Positions 1 through 13,239 of a stretch of DNA of 64,000 bases are shown here, piece after piece (position 1 is the stretch's first letter; every line of letters begins with the position of its first letter). Origin of the DNA: Phorcus lineatus. Its lineage: Eukaryota; Mollusca; Gastropoda; Trochida; Trochidae. A program made the position numbers and the translations under genes. The DNA is taken from NCBI GenBank assembly GCA_921293015.1, contig OV121088.1:31657645-31721644 (forward strand). The letters run 5' to 3'. Under the pieces are notes generated by a model. The model worked only from the letters and a program-made list of their open reading frames with translations. It ran no database searches and was not told where the DNA came from.

Positions 1-1405
1 TATATATTCAGCTATCTTAGGTTTTGTATACATCGCACAATTATGCATGACAAGTCATAGGAACAACTCTTTTCATTACGTAAAAGTAAGCCTTCTTTTT
101 TAAATAACACTACAAATGCTAAAACACATTTACAAAAAAATAGTCATCAAAAGCTTTGTATGAATGTTGCCTTCATTATTATTATCTTTAAAATGACAAA
201 ATATATATCTGGATTTCTAACCCTTATATATCAAATACAATTTTGAAAAATGATTCATTGTATTTTTGTGTGGCCTAAACAAATGCTAGGATATACTGTA
301 AGATTTAAAGATACAGATTATAGCAAACACGTAGATAGCATTCGAAATGCGAATATAAAAGAACGCCTTGGTCCCACTGCAGAAGTTCTGCGAATTGCTT
401 AAACATTTGATATGTATTAACTGTAAAACTAAGATCAGATTGTTTAGCCAACCAATGAACAAGATGCGTTATTCAAAAAAGGTATCCGTTCACCAAGTGG
501 AAAAGGGTACCTGGTAAAACCTATGGGGGTGGGGGAATCCCTTGCGCCATGAATGGCAATTTCGTTTGTCCAGAGTCATAAAATTGGTGGCGACGTTTAA
601 TAGGTTTTTTAAGATGGACTTATCATAGATTCTGTAAATGAGCGCCCAAATCATGCAATAATGTTTTTAAAGTGCAACATATAATTATTGATAAGTTTTA
701 ATGATAAGTCATACGAATAAAAGACTTGACTTGATAAGTTTTGATTAGTGTCTGAAAAAATGAGCACATACTGCTTTTAATCATAAACATATATATACAC
801 TAATCCCTAAAATCAAAACATTGCAACAAAATTGTGACCTTTATAATAAGGTATTCCACAGAGAGTTTACATTAGTTAATTTTGATTATATTAAAACAAA
901 CGTACAAAAAGCCTAAGATACACTTACGGAAATATTACACAGTAAAGCTGCATGACATAAAGGTTTGATTGAATTAAAGTTAAATTACCTGTCAATTATC
1001 CATAGAAAGGAATTTTAATTAAATGGGCTTATAGAAACCTTTTGTTTGAAATCTTTCCCATTCTGGAAGTTAAACATTGGTCAAGTATCCGACATGTATC
1101 CGACAATTTGGTTAAGAAGGTGTTCAGTGAAACGATAGAAATGGAATGTCCAGACCATATTTGTAAGATGACAAAAAAGGCCTATTGATAATCTTTCAGT
1201 ATTGGAAATAGATAAGAAACATCTGCTGACATCACGGGACTTTTGTGATCTTGCATGAGTGAGCGATAATAAACATAATTCTTATGATTTTCCTGAAGAT
1301 AAAAGTTAGGCGGACACCAAGCTTAACTTCGGTCTTCACACTGACACAGAGAGTTTTCAGCAGTTATGTCACCATATGTTGAGTCTGTTCTTAAATGATA
1401 CTAGA
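1..1405. other. AT-rich stretch, no gene seen
   Basis: No ORF with protein-like composition, no convincing splice-bounded exon and no RNA gene was seen on either strand. A short G-rich run occurs near 525-536. It is probably intergenic or intronic. Confidence 0.5.
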
Positions 1406-1408
1406 AGG

Positions 1409-1750
1409 GATATCATCTTAACCAGAGTCTAGATTGGATATAAACTTAACCAAATCTTAACCAGAGTCTAGAGAGGATATCATATTAACCAGAGACTAGA
1501 GAGGATATCATCTTCACCAGAGTCTAGAGAGGATATCATCTTCACCAGAATCTAGAGAGGATATCATCTTCACCAGAATCTAGAGAGGATATCATCTTCA
1601 CCAGAGTCTAGAGTGGATATCATCTTCACCAGAGTCTAGAGAGGATATAATCTTTACCAGAGTCTAGAGAGGGTATCATCTTCACCAGAGTCTAGAGAGG
1701 ATATCATCTTCACCAGAGTCTAGAGAGGATATTATCTTAACCAGAGTCTT
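1409..1750. repeat. 28-bp minisatellite, about 12 copies
   Basis: About twelve tandem copies of a 28-bp unit containing ACCAGAGTCTAGAGAGGATA followed by TCATCTTC. Copies differ by single substitutions (TTCACC or TTAACC, GAGAGG or GAGTGG). Each unit carries a GATATC and a TCTAGA six-base palindrome. No coding role is seen. Confidence 0.9.
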
Positions 1751-2049
1751 GTCAAATGTTTGATTATACCAGCTTCACATAGGAAAGAAGCGATCTTGTT
1801 CTTGATGAAATGTACCATATAAGTAAAATATATGTTTATGTAAAACATGCACTCCTTTATATAATAGTTGCTTGTTTTTTAATCAGTAATAAAGAAAACA
1901 AAAAAAATGTTCGTGCTAGGAAAGCCTATTTTATTGCAATTAATAAAATTAATAAGTGGGTTTTTAAAAATTTATAATGACAACGTTTACGGTACTTTAA
2001 AAGATCCAACGACATTGATTTCAAATTGTATAGTTTTAAATGCTGATAT

Positions 2050-2453
2050 TACGGTGGCATATTAGGGCCATCTGTTTTTTTATTTTTATCTTGAAATTTC
2101 AAGAAAAAAGTTGAAATTTCAACATATCCATCTGGAAATTTCAAGATGATAAGTTGAAATTTCAAGATGATAAGTTGAAATTTCAAGATATTAAGTTGAA
2201 ATTTCCAGATATTAAGTTGAAATTTCAACTTATCAATTTAAACTTATTTATCTTGAAATTTCAACATAAGTATCTTGAAATTTCAACTTATCATCTTGAA
2301 ATTTCAACTTAATATCTTGAAATTTCAACTTATCATCTTGAAATTTCAACTTATCATCTTGAAATTTCAAGATGGACATGTTGAAATTTTAATTTTTTTC
2401 TTGAAATTTCAAGATAAAAATAAAAAAACAGATGGCCCTAATATGCCACCGTA
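2050..2453. mobile_element. Foldback MITE filled with GAAATTTC palindromes
   Basis: The ends are near-perfect inverted repeats of about 50 bp beginning TACGGTGGCATATTAGGGCC and ending with the reverse complement. A 6-bp direct repeat TGATAT lies outside each end (2044-2049 and 2454-2459) and looks like a target-site duplication. The interior has about 14 copies of the palindrome TTGAAATTTCAA or a close variant, spaced about 20 bp apart. Spacers in the left half (GATGATAAG) are the reverse complement of those in the right half (CTTATCATC), so the whole element can fold into one hairpin. It codes for nothing recognisable; the superfamily is not assigned. Confidence 0.85.
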
Positions 2454-2459
2454 TGATAT

Positions 2460-3794
2460 AGATAGTCACATCAATTTGTACATGAATGTTTAGTAAAATT
2501 CAAATGATGAAAGAAAGTTCTGCCAACCATTCAAAGTAACTTTCTAAAGAGCAACAATTAACACAACGTTTATAATAAAATTATTCAATTATCCAATTCA
2601 TTAAGGCATGTTTATTTCTTTGCTTTAAAATTGATTTTAGCATTTTAAGTTTAACAAAACAATGAAAATTAGTAAAACAGTAAGTCCTTATTCTCCTTAA
2701 AAAAACATACACATGTTACCTTCGAAGAAACAAATAGATTTCCTACAAGATAGATTCAACCTCTACAGTTAAAAGGAAATTGTGTCGCTTTCCATAAACA
2801 TTAAAAAACAATTTCATCGCATGTAATATTAAAAACAACTGTCCAAACAAATAAAAAAGGTATTTATTCATTTGACGATGAAAGAAATGAATATGAAGAA
2901 AAACCCAGGTAATTAACGATTTAAAAATATTAGATGATTTGTGTTTTAGTAACCTGAGACAGAAAGACAAGGACAAAATATTTTATTTTTGTGTCACTTG
3001 TTTACACAAGCACTTGTTCAGCGGTATATGAGTCACCGTTATTATATCATCATAGAAGAGAACTACTGAGAATGAACTATTTCTATTTACTTTAAAGCGT
3101 GTTGATATTAATATGAAACAAAAAAAACAATTTAAATATTCACACAATAAACATGTCCATTCCTTGGTATAGGTAGCATGCTTAAGACAAGTTCACAATT
3201 TCTTGGTGTATTGAACAATATAGCTAAAAATGATTTCTAATTTCTAAATCATTGATTGTGCATAATCGATTCATTCCTCAATAACCTTCAGGACAAACCA
3301 CTTTTTATCATTAAACACTTGTACATTTTAAAAACGTTTTCTGTTGTTTTCTGCCATGTAATTCCTCTGTTGTAATGTCAGGCACTCACTAACCAACTGT
3401 ATCTAAGTGGAGCCATAAACCATTAAGCGAAGCCCAGAACCCGTTGTGTAAACCTACCAATTAATGATGGCATATTGTATCTTAATTATACCAATCCCAA
3501 GAAAATTATAACTTGTCATAATTTCAGAAATGAACACAAGTACAAACGGAAACTGGTTTGGATCCTGCCGTGAGTCCTCATTCAAAATTAAGGAGTGAAA
3601 TACGCACGTTTTAATTATCCTATTTTCATTAAGGGGCATATTTATGGTGTCATCTTGAGAAAATAATATTGATATAATAATCCCGCTGTGTTGGATTATT
3701 TTGTGACATTGACTTTGAAACAATGGCAAAAAATAATAAAAGGCTCTTTAAACAAGTTCATAAGTAATAATTTAAGTTTGAACCAACATGGCGT
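2460..3794. other. No gene seen
   Basis: AT-rich sequence. The short minus-strand reading frames here (2743-2976, 3454-3729) have low-complexity, hydrophobic composition and no splice or motif support. Confidence 0.5.
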
Positions 3795-4107
3795 GGTCCT
3801 TTATTGAACTAAGAAACATAATGTCAGAACATTGCTTTCATTATATATATAAATATTGAAATTGAACTAAGAAACATAAACGGTCCTTTATTGAACTAAG
3901 AAACATAATGTCAGAATATTGCTTTCATTATATAAATAAATATTGAAATTGAACTAAGAAACATAAACGGTCCTTTATTGAACTAAGAAACATAATGTCA
4001 GAATATTTCTTTCATTATATATATAAATATTGAAATTGAACTAAGAAACATAAACGGTCCTTTATTGAACTAAGAAACATAATGTCAGAATATTGCTTTC
4101 ATTATTA
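3795..4107. repeat. 87-bp tandem repeat, about 3.6 copies
   Basis: Units start at 3795, 3882, 3969 and 4056 with GGTCCTTTATTGAACTAAGA. Each full unit contains a second internal TTGAACTAAGAAACATAA, so the 87-bp unit itself looks like a partial internal duplication. Copies are nearly identical, which points to recent expansion. Confidence 0.9.
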
Positions 4108-5361
4108 GGGAAATATTAAAATTGATAAGTGATTTCATATTACATATATTCTGTGTGCATATATGTAAGTTATCACGCCATCCTTGGATTTCGATATTTC
4201 CATGGCTTCTTAGGCCAATATCGCTTAAAGTGACACATAGTACGTAAAATATTTTTTATATCTTCCTTAAAATAGAACCTAAATACAATATACAAATGAT
4301 TTTGAGTTTCAAACTAATTTCTATCTTGTTCAGAAAATATTTTTATATTAGTTTGCTGATAGTAGTCAGTGAAACCATCGAATTTCGCAAATAAAAATGG
4401 TTAAAACGAAGGTAAGTGAAACGCGCAAAAAAAAAAAAAAAATTCGTAGGAAAGAATCGTTTTTTATTGATAACCGATTTTGTTTTTTAATGAACCTACA
4501 TGATGAAACATACTATTCTGCAAACTGCAATAAACTATTTCAGATATTGTTATACCGTTAACATTAATTGTCTTTGAACGTTTAGAAACGTTTTGAATGA
4601 GCATTCGACAATGACAACGCAGAAAAACCACTAATAACTTAAAACTTTCAGTTGGAAGGTGTGTATTACAATTCCTAGTAATTCAGTTAAGTAGCTCAAT
4701 ATCCAATGCTTGCAGAAAAGCAGGGACAATCATGTTAGAAAATATATTCGCTAACATGTTAATGAAAAATTAACTTATCAAATATCTGTAGATGGCATTG
4801 GATATTTATTAAGATATTTATATCAACGCGTTATTGCTTTATTAACTAAATAGCATATTGATAGAAACAAATATTAGTAAAAGTAACCAATAGAAATACA
4901 CTTCCTCGTTGAACCTGCCAACAGGTCAATATGACTTTCAGGTAGTCGGAGTGTTTCGGACATAACAATCTGTAACTCTAGTTTATCTTCAGAGCTTTGT
5001 CAATAACCCCTGCACAAAACATAACGCTTTTTTCAATTTAAAAAGTGTTCAAGAGGTTTATCAATATCAAGACATACCAACCTACTAGATCATATACATG
5101 TACTATCAGTTTAATTATGGTAGAACTGTACCATAGAGGGTATAGCTTATACAGACATCTACATTTATATTTAAATTCTCGTCGCAACATTATAACCCAT
5201 TGAGAGTAGGCCAATTACTGATCATGCCGACAAGAAGTCGAGACTGTTCCTTACACACTATGTTCTCATTAAAGACTTTTAAAAATAGTCTTTATACAAT
5301 ATATTTCCTGCTATTGATACAGCGCTGAAACACTGAACAGAATGAAAATGTAAACCCGTAC
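4108..5361. other. No gene seen; MITE remnant near 4226
   Basis: AT-rich DNA. TTAAAGTGACACATAGTA at about 4226 matches the terminal sequence of the TTAA-flanked MITEs described further on, and is probably a remnant of one. There is an A-run at about 4427-4441. Confidence 0.45.
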
Positions 5362-5484
5362 CTTTAATTGTGACTTTCTGGCAGTAATCTGGATACGCAG
5401 ATGAAGAGTTGTTGTCGTCGTGGTCAGTGCCCATGCTGCCACACCACGAGTGGACACGGTCCATTCTGGTCACTTTCACACGAA
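5362..5484 (-). CDS. Orphan internal exon candidate (phase 1-1)
   Basis: On the minus strand a good acceptor (CTGTGGTCAG) precedes an open 123-nt segment that ends at a donor AAAG|GTACGG. The exon enters and leaves in phase 1, so it could be shuffled without changing frame, as many extracellular modules can. It codes for about 41 residues with two cysteines, including HSWCGSMGTDHDDNNSSSAY. GC content is higher than in the flanks. No partner exon was found, and it does not resemble the exons of genes A and B at 13-25 kb. It may belong to another secreted-protein gene running off the left edge, or be a relic. Confidence 0.4.
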
Positions 5485-8400
5485 CTGACCACAGGTATTC
5501 ATTCACTCTAAGTAGTCACTATTTGTCAAATTAATCAGAAACATGCAATTTCCTTGCTTCGTCCAATGATGGGAAACGACTATACGTGTTAAATTCTGAC
5601 AAGACACAGCCACTTTGTTAAGTCGTCAACACCTCCAACGCCGGCAACGTCCCTTTGTTTCTGGAGTCGTCGTAATAAACAGCGTTACATCTATCAGCTG
5701 TTGGCAACCCCCTCTGATGGGCCAGCTTTGAGACGGAGGGTCCTATTGCAATTAAGTACTGGCAGAAACACACCGCTATTTAACATAGTCCTCCACAAAA
5801 GATCAGCGGGGTGGCTCAACGTGCCGGCGATTGGTTCGACTCAATATTAAGTGTTTGGATGCAAAAGAAGATTTCTTGAAAGGCACCAACACAATAGCTA
5901 ATCTTGGCTTGCGAGGGGAGGTTTGGAGAAACCTTGATGATGGGGACCCTTGCAAGGTGCTTGCTCGCTGGTCACGTGACCTTCTCTTTAACTTCGGGTC
6001 CTATAAGCTATTACCTACTTGTACACGGCATCAAACTTTTAAGATTCATCCGAAACGATTTCAATATAAATATTTGCTTTAAGAAGCCTATATGTTTTGT
6101 ATTGTAAACGCCGAAGTATATTCCTCTGTGACATCTTTACATATTACAATAGTAATATCTAGGTATTATTCTCATTTTATGACTGTTTCTTTATGACACA
6201 CTAACTAGGTTTCCGAATGGGCGATCTCGAACAAAACGCTCCCGTCTGAAGACCATTGATACGATCAAGCTATGTCACAACTGTCAACGGCGTATTCTTA
6301 GAAGTTACAAAGCGGAACCTTTAACATCAAGCAAGCGTCTTAACAGATATTTGGGAGGCGGAGTCTGGGAAAAACAATATTTAACCTCTACAAATGAAAT
6401 TTCCTAGATTATATCATCTATTCGGCTGCCCCGATTTTCACTTTTAAAAGAGTGGTAACTGATAAAGGGAGATGACTGAGTTGATCTACCGCGCGCTGTT
6501 GCAAGTAGGATTATTGGCGCGACGGTGGAACGATAAGATCGCTTGTCGGCTAGTGACAGATAGATAATAGTATATGACGGAGATCATCTCCTATGATAGG
6601 ACTACAGCACCGATTTCGCCTTAAGTTTCCTTGTTGACATGGGATAAAGAGATAATCACACTAATACAGTTTCAATATTTGACATGGCTAAAGACTTTTC
6701 CACCATGAATTTTGAATACCTTTGACAAATTTAAATCTTATCAGTTAGACGCAGATTTTAAGTCAGAACTGCCATACAGTGTTAGTGTGTCTTTTGAGAG
6801 GCCTTCCAAATGCATTTGCTGTTTAAGACAGAGGCGTCTGTTGACTCTCATGTGTCTGTTATTAGAGACCATTTGTATATTCATAATTTGAGAAATTTGT
6901 GTCATTGATACAAAATCTATATCAAAAGTGAAATAAAAATTTAACATTTTCGATATTTTTTCATTTTATCATTTCAGCTATCAAAACTTAAACTGTATCA
7001 GTGTTTATTTTACTTAAAATTGTTTAGTTTATTTAATTTCATCCGACTTTTAGATCTAAGTAGAAATGTTCACTGCATAAACCAAACACTGGGGACTGTT
7101 GGGTTTGGAAAGCTATAAATACGTAAGGAAGACAACATTTTTTGGATAACAACTTAATTATTTTTAAATTCTTTAAATTTCTTCTGAAAAAATCTAAACT
7201 TTAAATACTTGTTAGTGTCTTTATTATTAGGAATAAAAGTGTCATCATTTTTTTATTTACAGCTGTAACAGTATAACCTTATATTTCTGCCAATTTAATA
7301 TACAGTCAGAATTTGTCTGTCAGTCCAAATGGACTTCTGAACTGCCTCGGCCGACTGCACGGGAGGCGTAATTGTATCTACTTTGTAAGTATTTATAATC
7401 AAAAGGGAATTTTTGTGCATCATATAATTGAAAACATTATGAGGGATTGAAACTACATCTTAGTAAAAATAACAAAATAGTGTTTATTTCATTAATACGT
7501 GAGATATGGAAATGGTTTGTATTTTCTTTAAAATGTCACGTTAAAATGAATCACAGCATTGCACTATCATGTGTATTATTATTCCAATAACAAAACTTCA
7601 TATAAGTTTATTTATAGTTTATAAATATATATAAATACATATAGAATAAAACATTTGTTGAAGAAAATCAAGATGATTTATTCACAAGTACTCTCGACCA
7701 TAAGGTCTCATCAGGTGAATGACGTTGAGTCGGTTATGACATCATGAGTATTTATGTAGTTATATATATATATATATTCATGTATGTACAAGAACAAAGA
7801 CTTACAGAGAACTTCCCAGTTAGACTGTAAACGTTGCCCTGAGAATGTCTTCTGGAGATGTAATACAGCATTACATGTAATAATAGTGTTAATATGGTAT
7901 ATGAATAGGTCAGTTCTTGTATCACTTTATTTCTGGCATTATTCTGGAATTATAGATTTTTGTAAAAAAAAATAATCAACAAATGAATTCATTTTGTAAT
8001 CAAAGAAGTCATCAATTGTATCTTGATTTAAACAGACTTTTCTCCAAAGATTAAACGACCCTTAGTTTAAACGTTTTAAGTGTATACACTCCCTGATTGT
8101 ATTAAACTTCATATACTATTTTACATATATCTCCTCTAAGCAAGCTATGGTAAATGTATGCAACTTTTTGACCAGCATTAGATATGAATCATAGATTACC
8201 TTCCACAATACCAAGCATTAATGTTCTCATATATGATTTTACCTCAATCAAATCATTTATGTGTTAGAGTTGTTCAGAAACTTTATTGACATAGCCAAAT
8301 ATATTGTGAAACAAGGTTTGAATATACTTAATTATTTTGTACAAAAACTCTAAACTGTATTTTTTAAGACAATAGTTATTATCATTTTAGCCATTTATAA

Positions 8401-9000
8401 CTGAATTTCATCACACTGTTCTACGTTTTGTTGGTTTTGAAAACTTTTAACAATATAGCAATATTTTAGACCATAACCGTAAATGCTGTGGAACTGTTGT
8501 GAATATTTAGTAAAACTAAATCTCCAAAGGTGTAATTATGACTATTTTAACTAATTAAAAAGTGTTGGCTACAAAATTTACCGTATCTAACAAAAAGAGT
8601 TTTTACACAAAATAGCCAGTAAACTTAGAAGGTGACATTTCTTAACACAATTCAGAAGTACATTCACTGCATGTCAAAACTTGATAGTACGTCATTATTT
8701 CATTGACCATACATTCCACCAGGAACATCTGATTTCAAAGTTAAATACGTAGGAAAACTAAACATTGAGGTAGTTAACTTCTTTATTATGAAAACCAAAA
8801 CATTTTGATGTGATTTTTTAAGATATGAAGACTTCGATTCAGACATGGTATAAATTGTCAGTATTTACCTTTATCATATATACCGAAAGCATCATCAACG
8901 GGCCGTCATGCAAAGCATTAAAACTCTTGTTCAAAGACTCACAAGCATGTGTTAATATTAGCGCCGATATAGATCAAACAAAAAAATCACGTTTACAGCG
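5485..9000. other. No gene seen
   Basis: Long AT-rich stretch. It contains a (TA)n run at about 7757-7776 and a short tRNA-like patch at 5805-5850 that is too incomplete to call. Short ORFs at 5831-6107, 6741-6947 and 7784-7975 lack codon or motif support. Confidence 0.45.
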
Positions 9001-12000
9001 GTTATCTACAAATGAATTAGTAGAACAATAACTCATATTGAATTGCTGAATACTACATTATGGAATCCGAGAATTACACCCTTTTGATGGCCAAGGTGTT
9101 GAGGTACAAACACTATACACAGAGTATTGTATGTACCGTGGTTCATATACCTGCTGATAGCGGGTACCTCCAACAGAGATCATAGCGATATTTCGTCACT
9201 AAAGGCATTTCGTATGCCTGCATGAAATCCCATGAGGCGATAATGCACAGCATGAAATATCTCCGAAGTTCAAAGTCAAAGTCAGAGACAATACACGGCA
9301 TCAGTGTACATTCACACTACTGTTCGCAGATTATCAACAGTAAAGCACGGTTTTAATCGATTATTTACAAGTGATATAACTCACCGCTTTTCAAACAATT
9401 ACTTGTTTTGCATACCACAACACGAGACGCGGGTCAGATTCAAATACTTTTCCACGTCTTAAGTGCCGAGTAGTCTGCTTTAGTGTGTAGAATGCATTGG
9501 CGCTGAATCAAAGCCGTCCGACTCGCTATTTATAGTAGGGCCTAACTGTATGTCAGTGGGTTTTTTGCACTGGTGAAATATGGATATACTGTGCACTAAA
9601 CCGACATCCTCTTAATGCGACACTTTGTGTAAACCGACATGATAATTTAGTTCAATGAAATGGTAAATGATAGCTTGGTTCAAAATACTAGTAGTATTAA
9701 AGACTATTTGATAAAACATTGCTTTGAACAGTTATAATAACTGGTCCCCTGTGGGGTAGGTTGAGAGGGACTGCGCTGTAATTTCATCATGTATGAGTGT
9801 ACCATTATTAACTAAAGCGTTAAAAAAATTCATGAATCTGTGTTTGGATATAGTTGTTACGTATATGCATGTTTCTTATGAATTTTAATTTGACTATGAT
9901 TACATGTAAGAAATGTTATCATATATCAGTATACATGAACTATTAATATTTGAATGAAAGAATCGTTAATGTTTCTGCATAATAATGTTAATCCAAAACA
10001 TTTGAATTTCGTACTTACCAAATGCATATAAGGTGTTTCTTGTTGTCCAATTTACCTTGGTTTTGCTATGACACTTCGGAATAGTTCTGTTTCCCCCAAT
10101 ACCCTACCTTTTTAGCCTAATGAACATAAATGTAAAGGCCCAGTATTGGGTTCGCTTTTATTTCGCATTTGTTGTTTTTCCTAACCTACACACAGATTTA
10201 ACTCTTACCATTCGTTTTGTCAGATTATTACACTGAAAAATCTCATGTCTTGCAAATATACAGGTACGTATGCAGTTAACTAAAAATTAACGTTTTGTCA
10301 AAATGATTCACTTATATAATTATACTGTGTCTGTAGATTAGGTAAAACACTTGATTAGTTTACAATATTATATAAATTTATTTTCTTGCTATTTGTGTTA
10401 CGAGTATTTATTCATTGAATTCATTCATTCTTGAATTTTACGAGACTTGTGTCGGGCTTATTAAATCATTTTGATTTACCTATAAAATATTTATAATTGC
10501 AGGTATCTATATCTTGCAGAAACTACGGGATATTACGAAAAGGCCTGACAGTTACAGCCAAATTTTATTTTGTAATTGTGACAATCAGCTTGGTGACCTG
10601 CTTTTGAAAATGGTGTAAATTATCAACCTTACAGGAGGGATATGAGAACTTTGTCATGCATATAAATAATAAGTCCAGGCAAGAACAAAATATGAACGAT
10701 CTTAAATAAATCAAATGCAAGGTTTTGTTTATGACAATAATTCATTTATGCTTATTCAATGTTAAACCGTTTACTTCTGTTTAGTGAGTGTAATGCGTAG
10801 ATGGCAATGCATTCTCTAAGCACTTGTCTTTGTTAAACACAAAGATGCTACAAACAAGCTAAAATTGAATACAAATTAGCCAAATCATTTTGGTTGGGCA
10901 TGTCACAGATGGGGTAATGGATTCATCCGACAACACATGACGCAATTACACCAGGCAGATGTTGACCGTCAATATGGCGGGAGAAGTCGACGGAGAACAA
11001 CAACATGGCGGAAAAGTCAGAGAGTCAAGAATGGAGCATGTCTCCTTGTCGCGAACCTCCATGCGTAACCGCCCACTAGAAGGGACGGAACAAATGTTCC
11101 TTACCTTAAATATATTTAGCCAATTTCTCCGCCCCTTTGAAGTAATTACATGCTCATAATAACCTGATTTGCTAGGAACAATTACCAGGACTCCAGTGTA
11201 CTCCGGTGGCTAACAAGGCGTTAACAATGATGGAAATTAAGGGTGTCGCCTTCCTCGATCTGCTAGCTACCCCTTCCTCAATGTGTTGTCCCCCATACAT
11301 GAACCTCTCCCCTAAGGGCATGCCAGTTAACGGACGTAAGGGGGTTGGGGCAGTGGGTCTTCTGAAGTGGGAACAAGGTTAGGAGTTGGAATAACTGGCC
11401 CAGCGGGGAGCTGATTGGTCAATCAATGTGATAAGGAAAGAATACAGAGTTAATGAGAATACATGCCGAGCTACAAATACAGGAACAATCACTCCTTACA
11501 GCGACAATCTGGTCCAAAATACCGATCGAACTTGGATGGTCCTGCGACGAGTTTTTACTTTGTTATGTAGTCAGTTCTATGGGAGCTTCTACTTTGATTA
11601 GTAATGATAACAAAAAAGGTTATTATAGAAAATGATTTGGTAATTATGAAAGCAAATGGCTCTGATATATTAGGCAAAACAGAGGAACATGAGTTTTAGT
11701 AACATGAGTAACGGTAAACAATACTTACTATCAACATAGTATATAGTAAATGTATGTACTGTCGTAAAAGTAATTAATTATATCAGCTTATAAAGTAGTT
11801 GATTTAAGATTGAATTATTCAAATATGTAAGGCCATTTTATACGTGTGATTTGTCTGTCTACCGTTTTCTATTGAAAAATAAACTTCAATGACCTAGATC
11901 TAAATAGAGAATCTCACCCGTATGAAAGTTCTGAATTTCAATCAACAATAACAACTGCGATGAAATGGTAGACCTCTGCAAACTAGTTGAAAATAAACAT

Positions 12001-12783
12001 TGATAATCAATAACTCCTATATCCTTGTAACAAAATGGATGTTGAGTAAGTAAATTCTTTTTACAAATAATGATTTATTTACTTAATTTATTTATTTACT
12101 ATGAAGACACGAGAGCCCGGGTTTTTCTTTGTATCCAGTAATTAATTTCTGGACACAGGGCTAAGAGTGGGCCTCTCGAGAGGTAACTTTATCGATGTAA
12201 TAAAATTCTGACGTTCAAGTTTTAGAAGTTGTGATTTAGCAGGATGCATTATGACATCTGATGACAATTCAACTATACCATATATATCTGTCATGTAGAT
12301 ATTTGTTTGTAGATTATACTTGATGTCACACGTATCTTCTTTTTGATCTTGTTATCGATAATTGATGTCATCAAACGGATGATATTGGTGTAGATGAATA
12401 AGTATTGATAAGTAAAGTGATAAAAAACACTTATGTTACCAAGTTGACAGGATTTAAATTTTAGTGCCGTATAAAGTATATATTACATATGATAATGGTA
12501 ATGTCTGTTTGTGTTTCGCCTTTACTTCATCCCGTGTGTGCTCAAAAGCGCTATACATGCTAATAAACTTTAAAAGAACCAACCAGTCTCTTCGAATTTA
12601 ATTGCCTTTCACTTTGTCATCCAATCAATGTTTTTAAGAGTTAACATAAACGATAGAAGCAAACAGCAAGTCTCAATGTCATATACCAGTATACGTCTTT
12701 TTAAGTGATGCCCCATTTGCTACTCAAACTTTCGCATAAGAGAAAAGGAGGGATCTTCCCATATCAAAAGGGATTTATCTAAA
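9001..12783. other. No gene supported; GC-richer patch at 10.9-11.4 kb
   Basis: Mostly AT-rich. The 10.9-11.4 kb patch is richer in GC and contains a short ORF (10959-11159) starting MLTVNMAGEVDGEQQHGGKV. It has no homology cue, no clear splice site and no promoter element, so it is not called as a gene. An exon of a gene here cannot be excluded. Confidence 0.4.
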
Positions 12784-13167
12784 GAAAAGAAGTGCACAGA
12801 AGTGTTCAAAGAGAGTATCGGATTGTAAGGGTTCTCGGTTTAAAGGGATGAGCAAGAATTGACATCTTACACACATCCAAAGGTAAGACACAAAGGGTTT
12901 GATAAGCAAGAAGTTTAAAGCTGTTTGAAAAGATAAACATGTATGGTTTGGTAAGGTCATTTAACATTGTTCAGTTCAGAAAAGAAGTGCACAGAAGTGT
13001 TCAAAGAGAGTATCGGATTGTAGGGGTTTTCGGTTTAAAGGGATGAGCAAGAATTAAAATCTTACATCCAAAGGTAAGACACTAAAGGTTTAATAAGCAA
13101 GAAGTTTAAAGCTGTTTGAAAAGATAAACATGTATGGATTGGTAAGGTCATTTAACATTGTTTAGAT
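12784..13167. repeat. 195-bp tandem duplication
   Basis: Two adjacent copies start at 12784 and 12979 with GAAAAGAAGTGCACAGAAGT. They differ by scattered substitutions and small indels. The pair lies just downstream of the stop codon of the minus-strand gene B and could form part of its 3' untranslated region. Confidence 0.85.
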
Positions 13168-13239
13168 TAACTTATCATGCAAAAACAAAAGAAATCGGAG
13201 ATAGATTATGGTAAGTTTTAATCTGATCCAGTCGGCTCC

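Noticed and set aside
5805..5850. tRNA-like B-box (GGTTCGACTCA)
   Set aside because: No complete cloverleaf or A-box partner could be built; probably a SINE scrap or chance.
10959..11159. 66-codon ORF in a GC-richer patch
   Set aside because: No splice sites, homology cue or promoter. Kept only as a note in the spacer entry.
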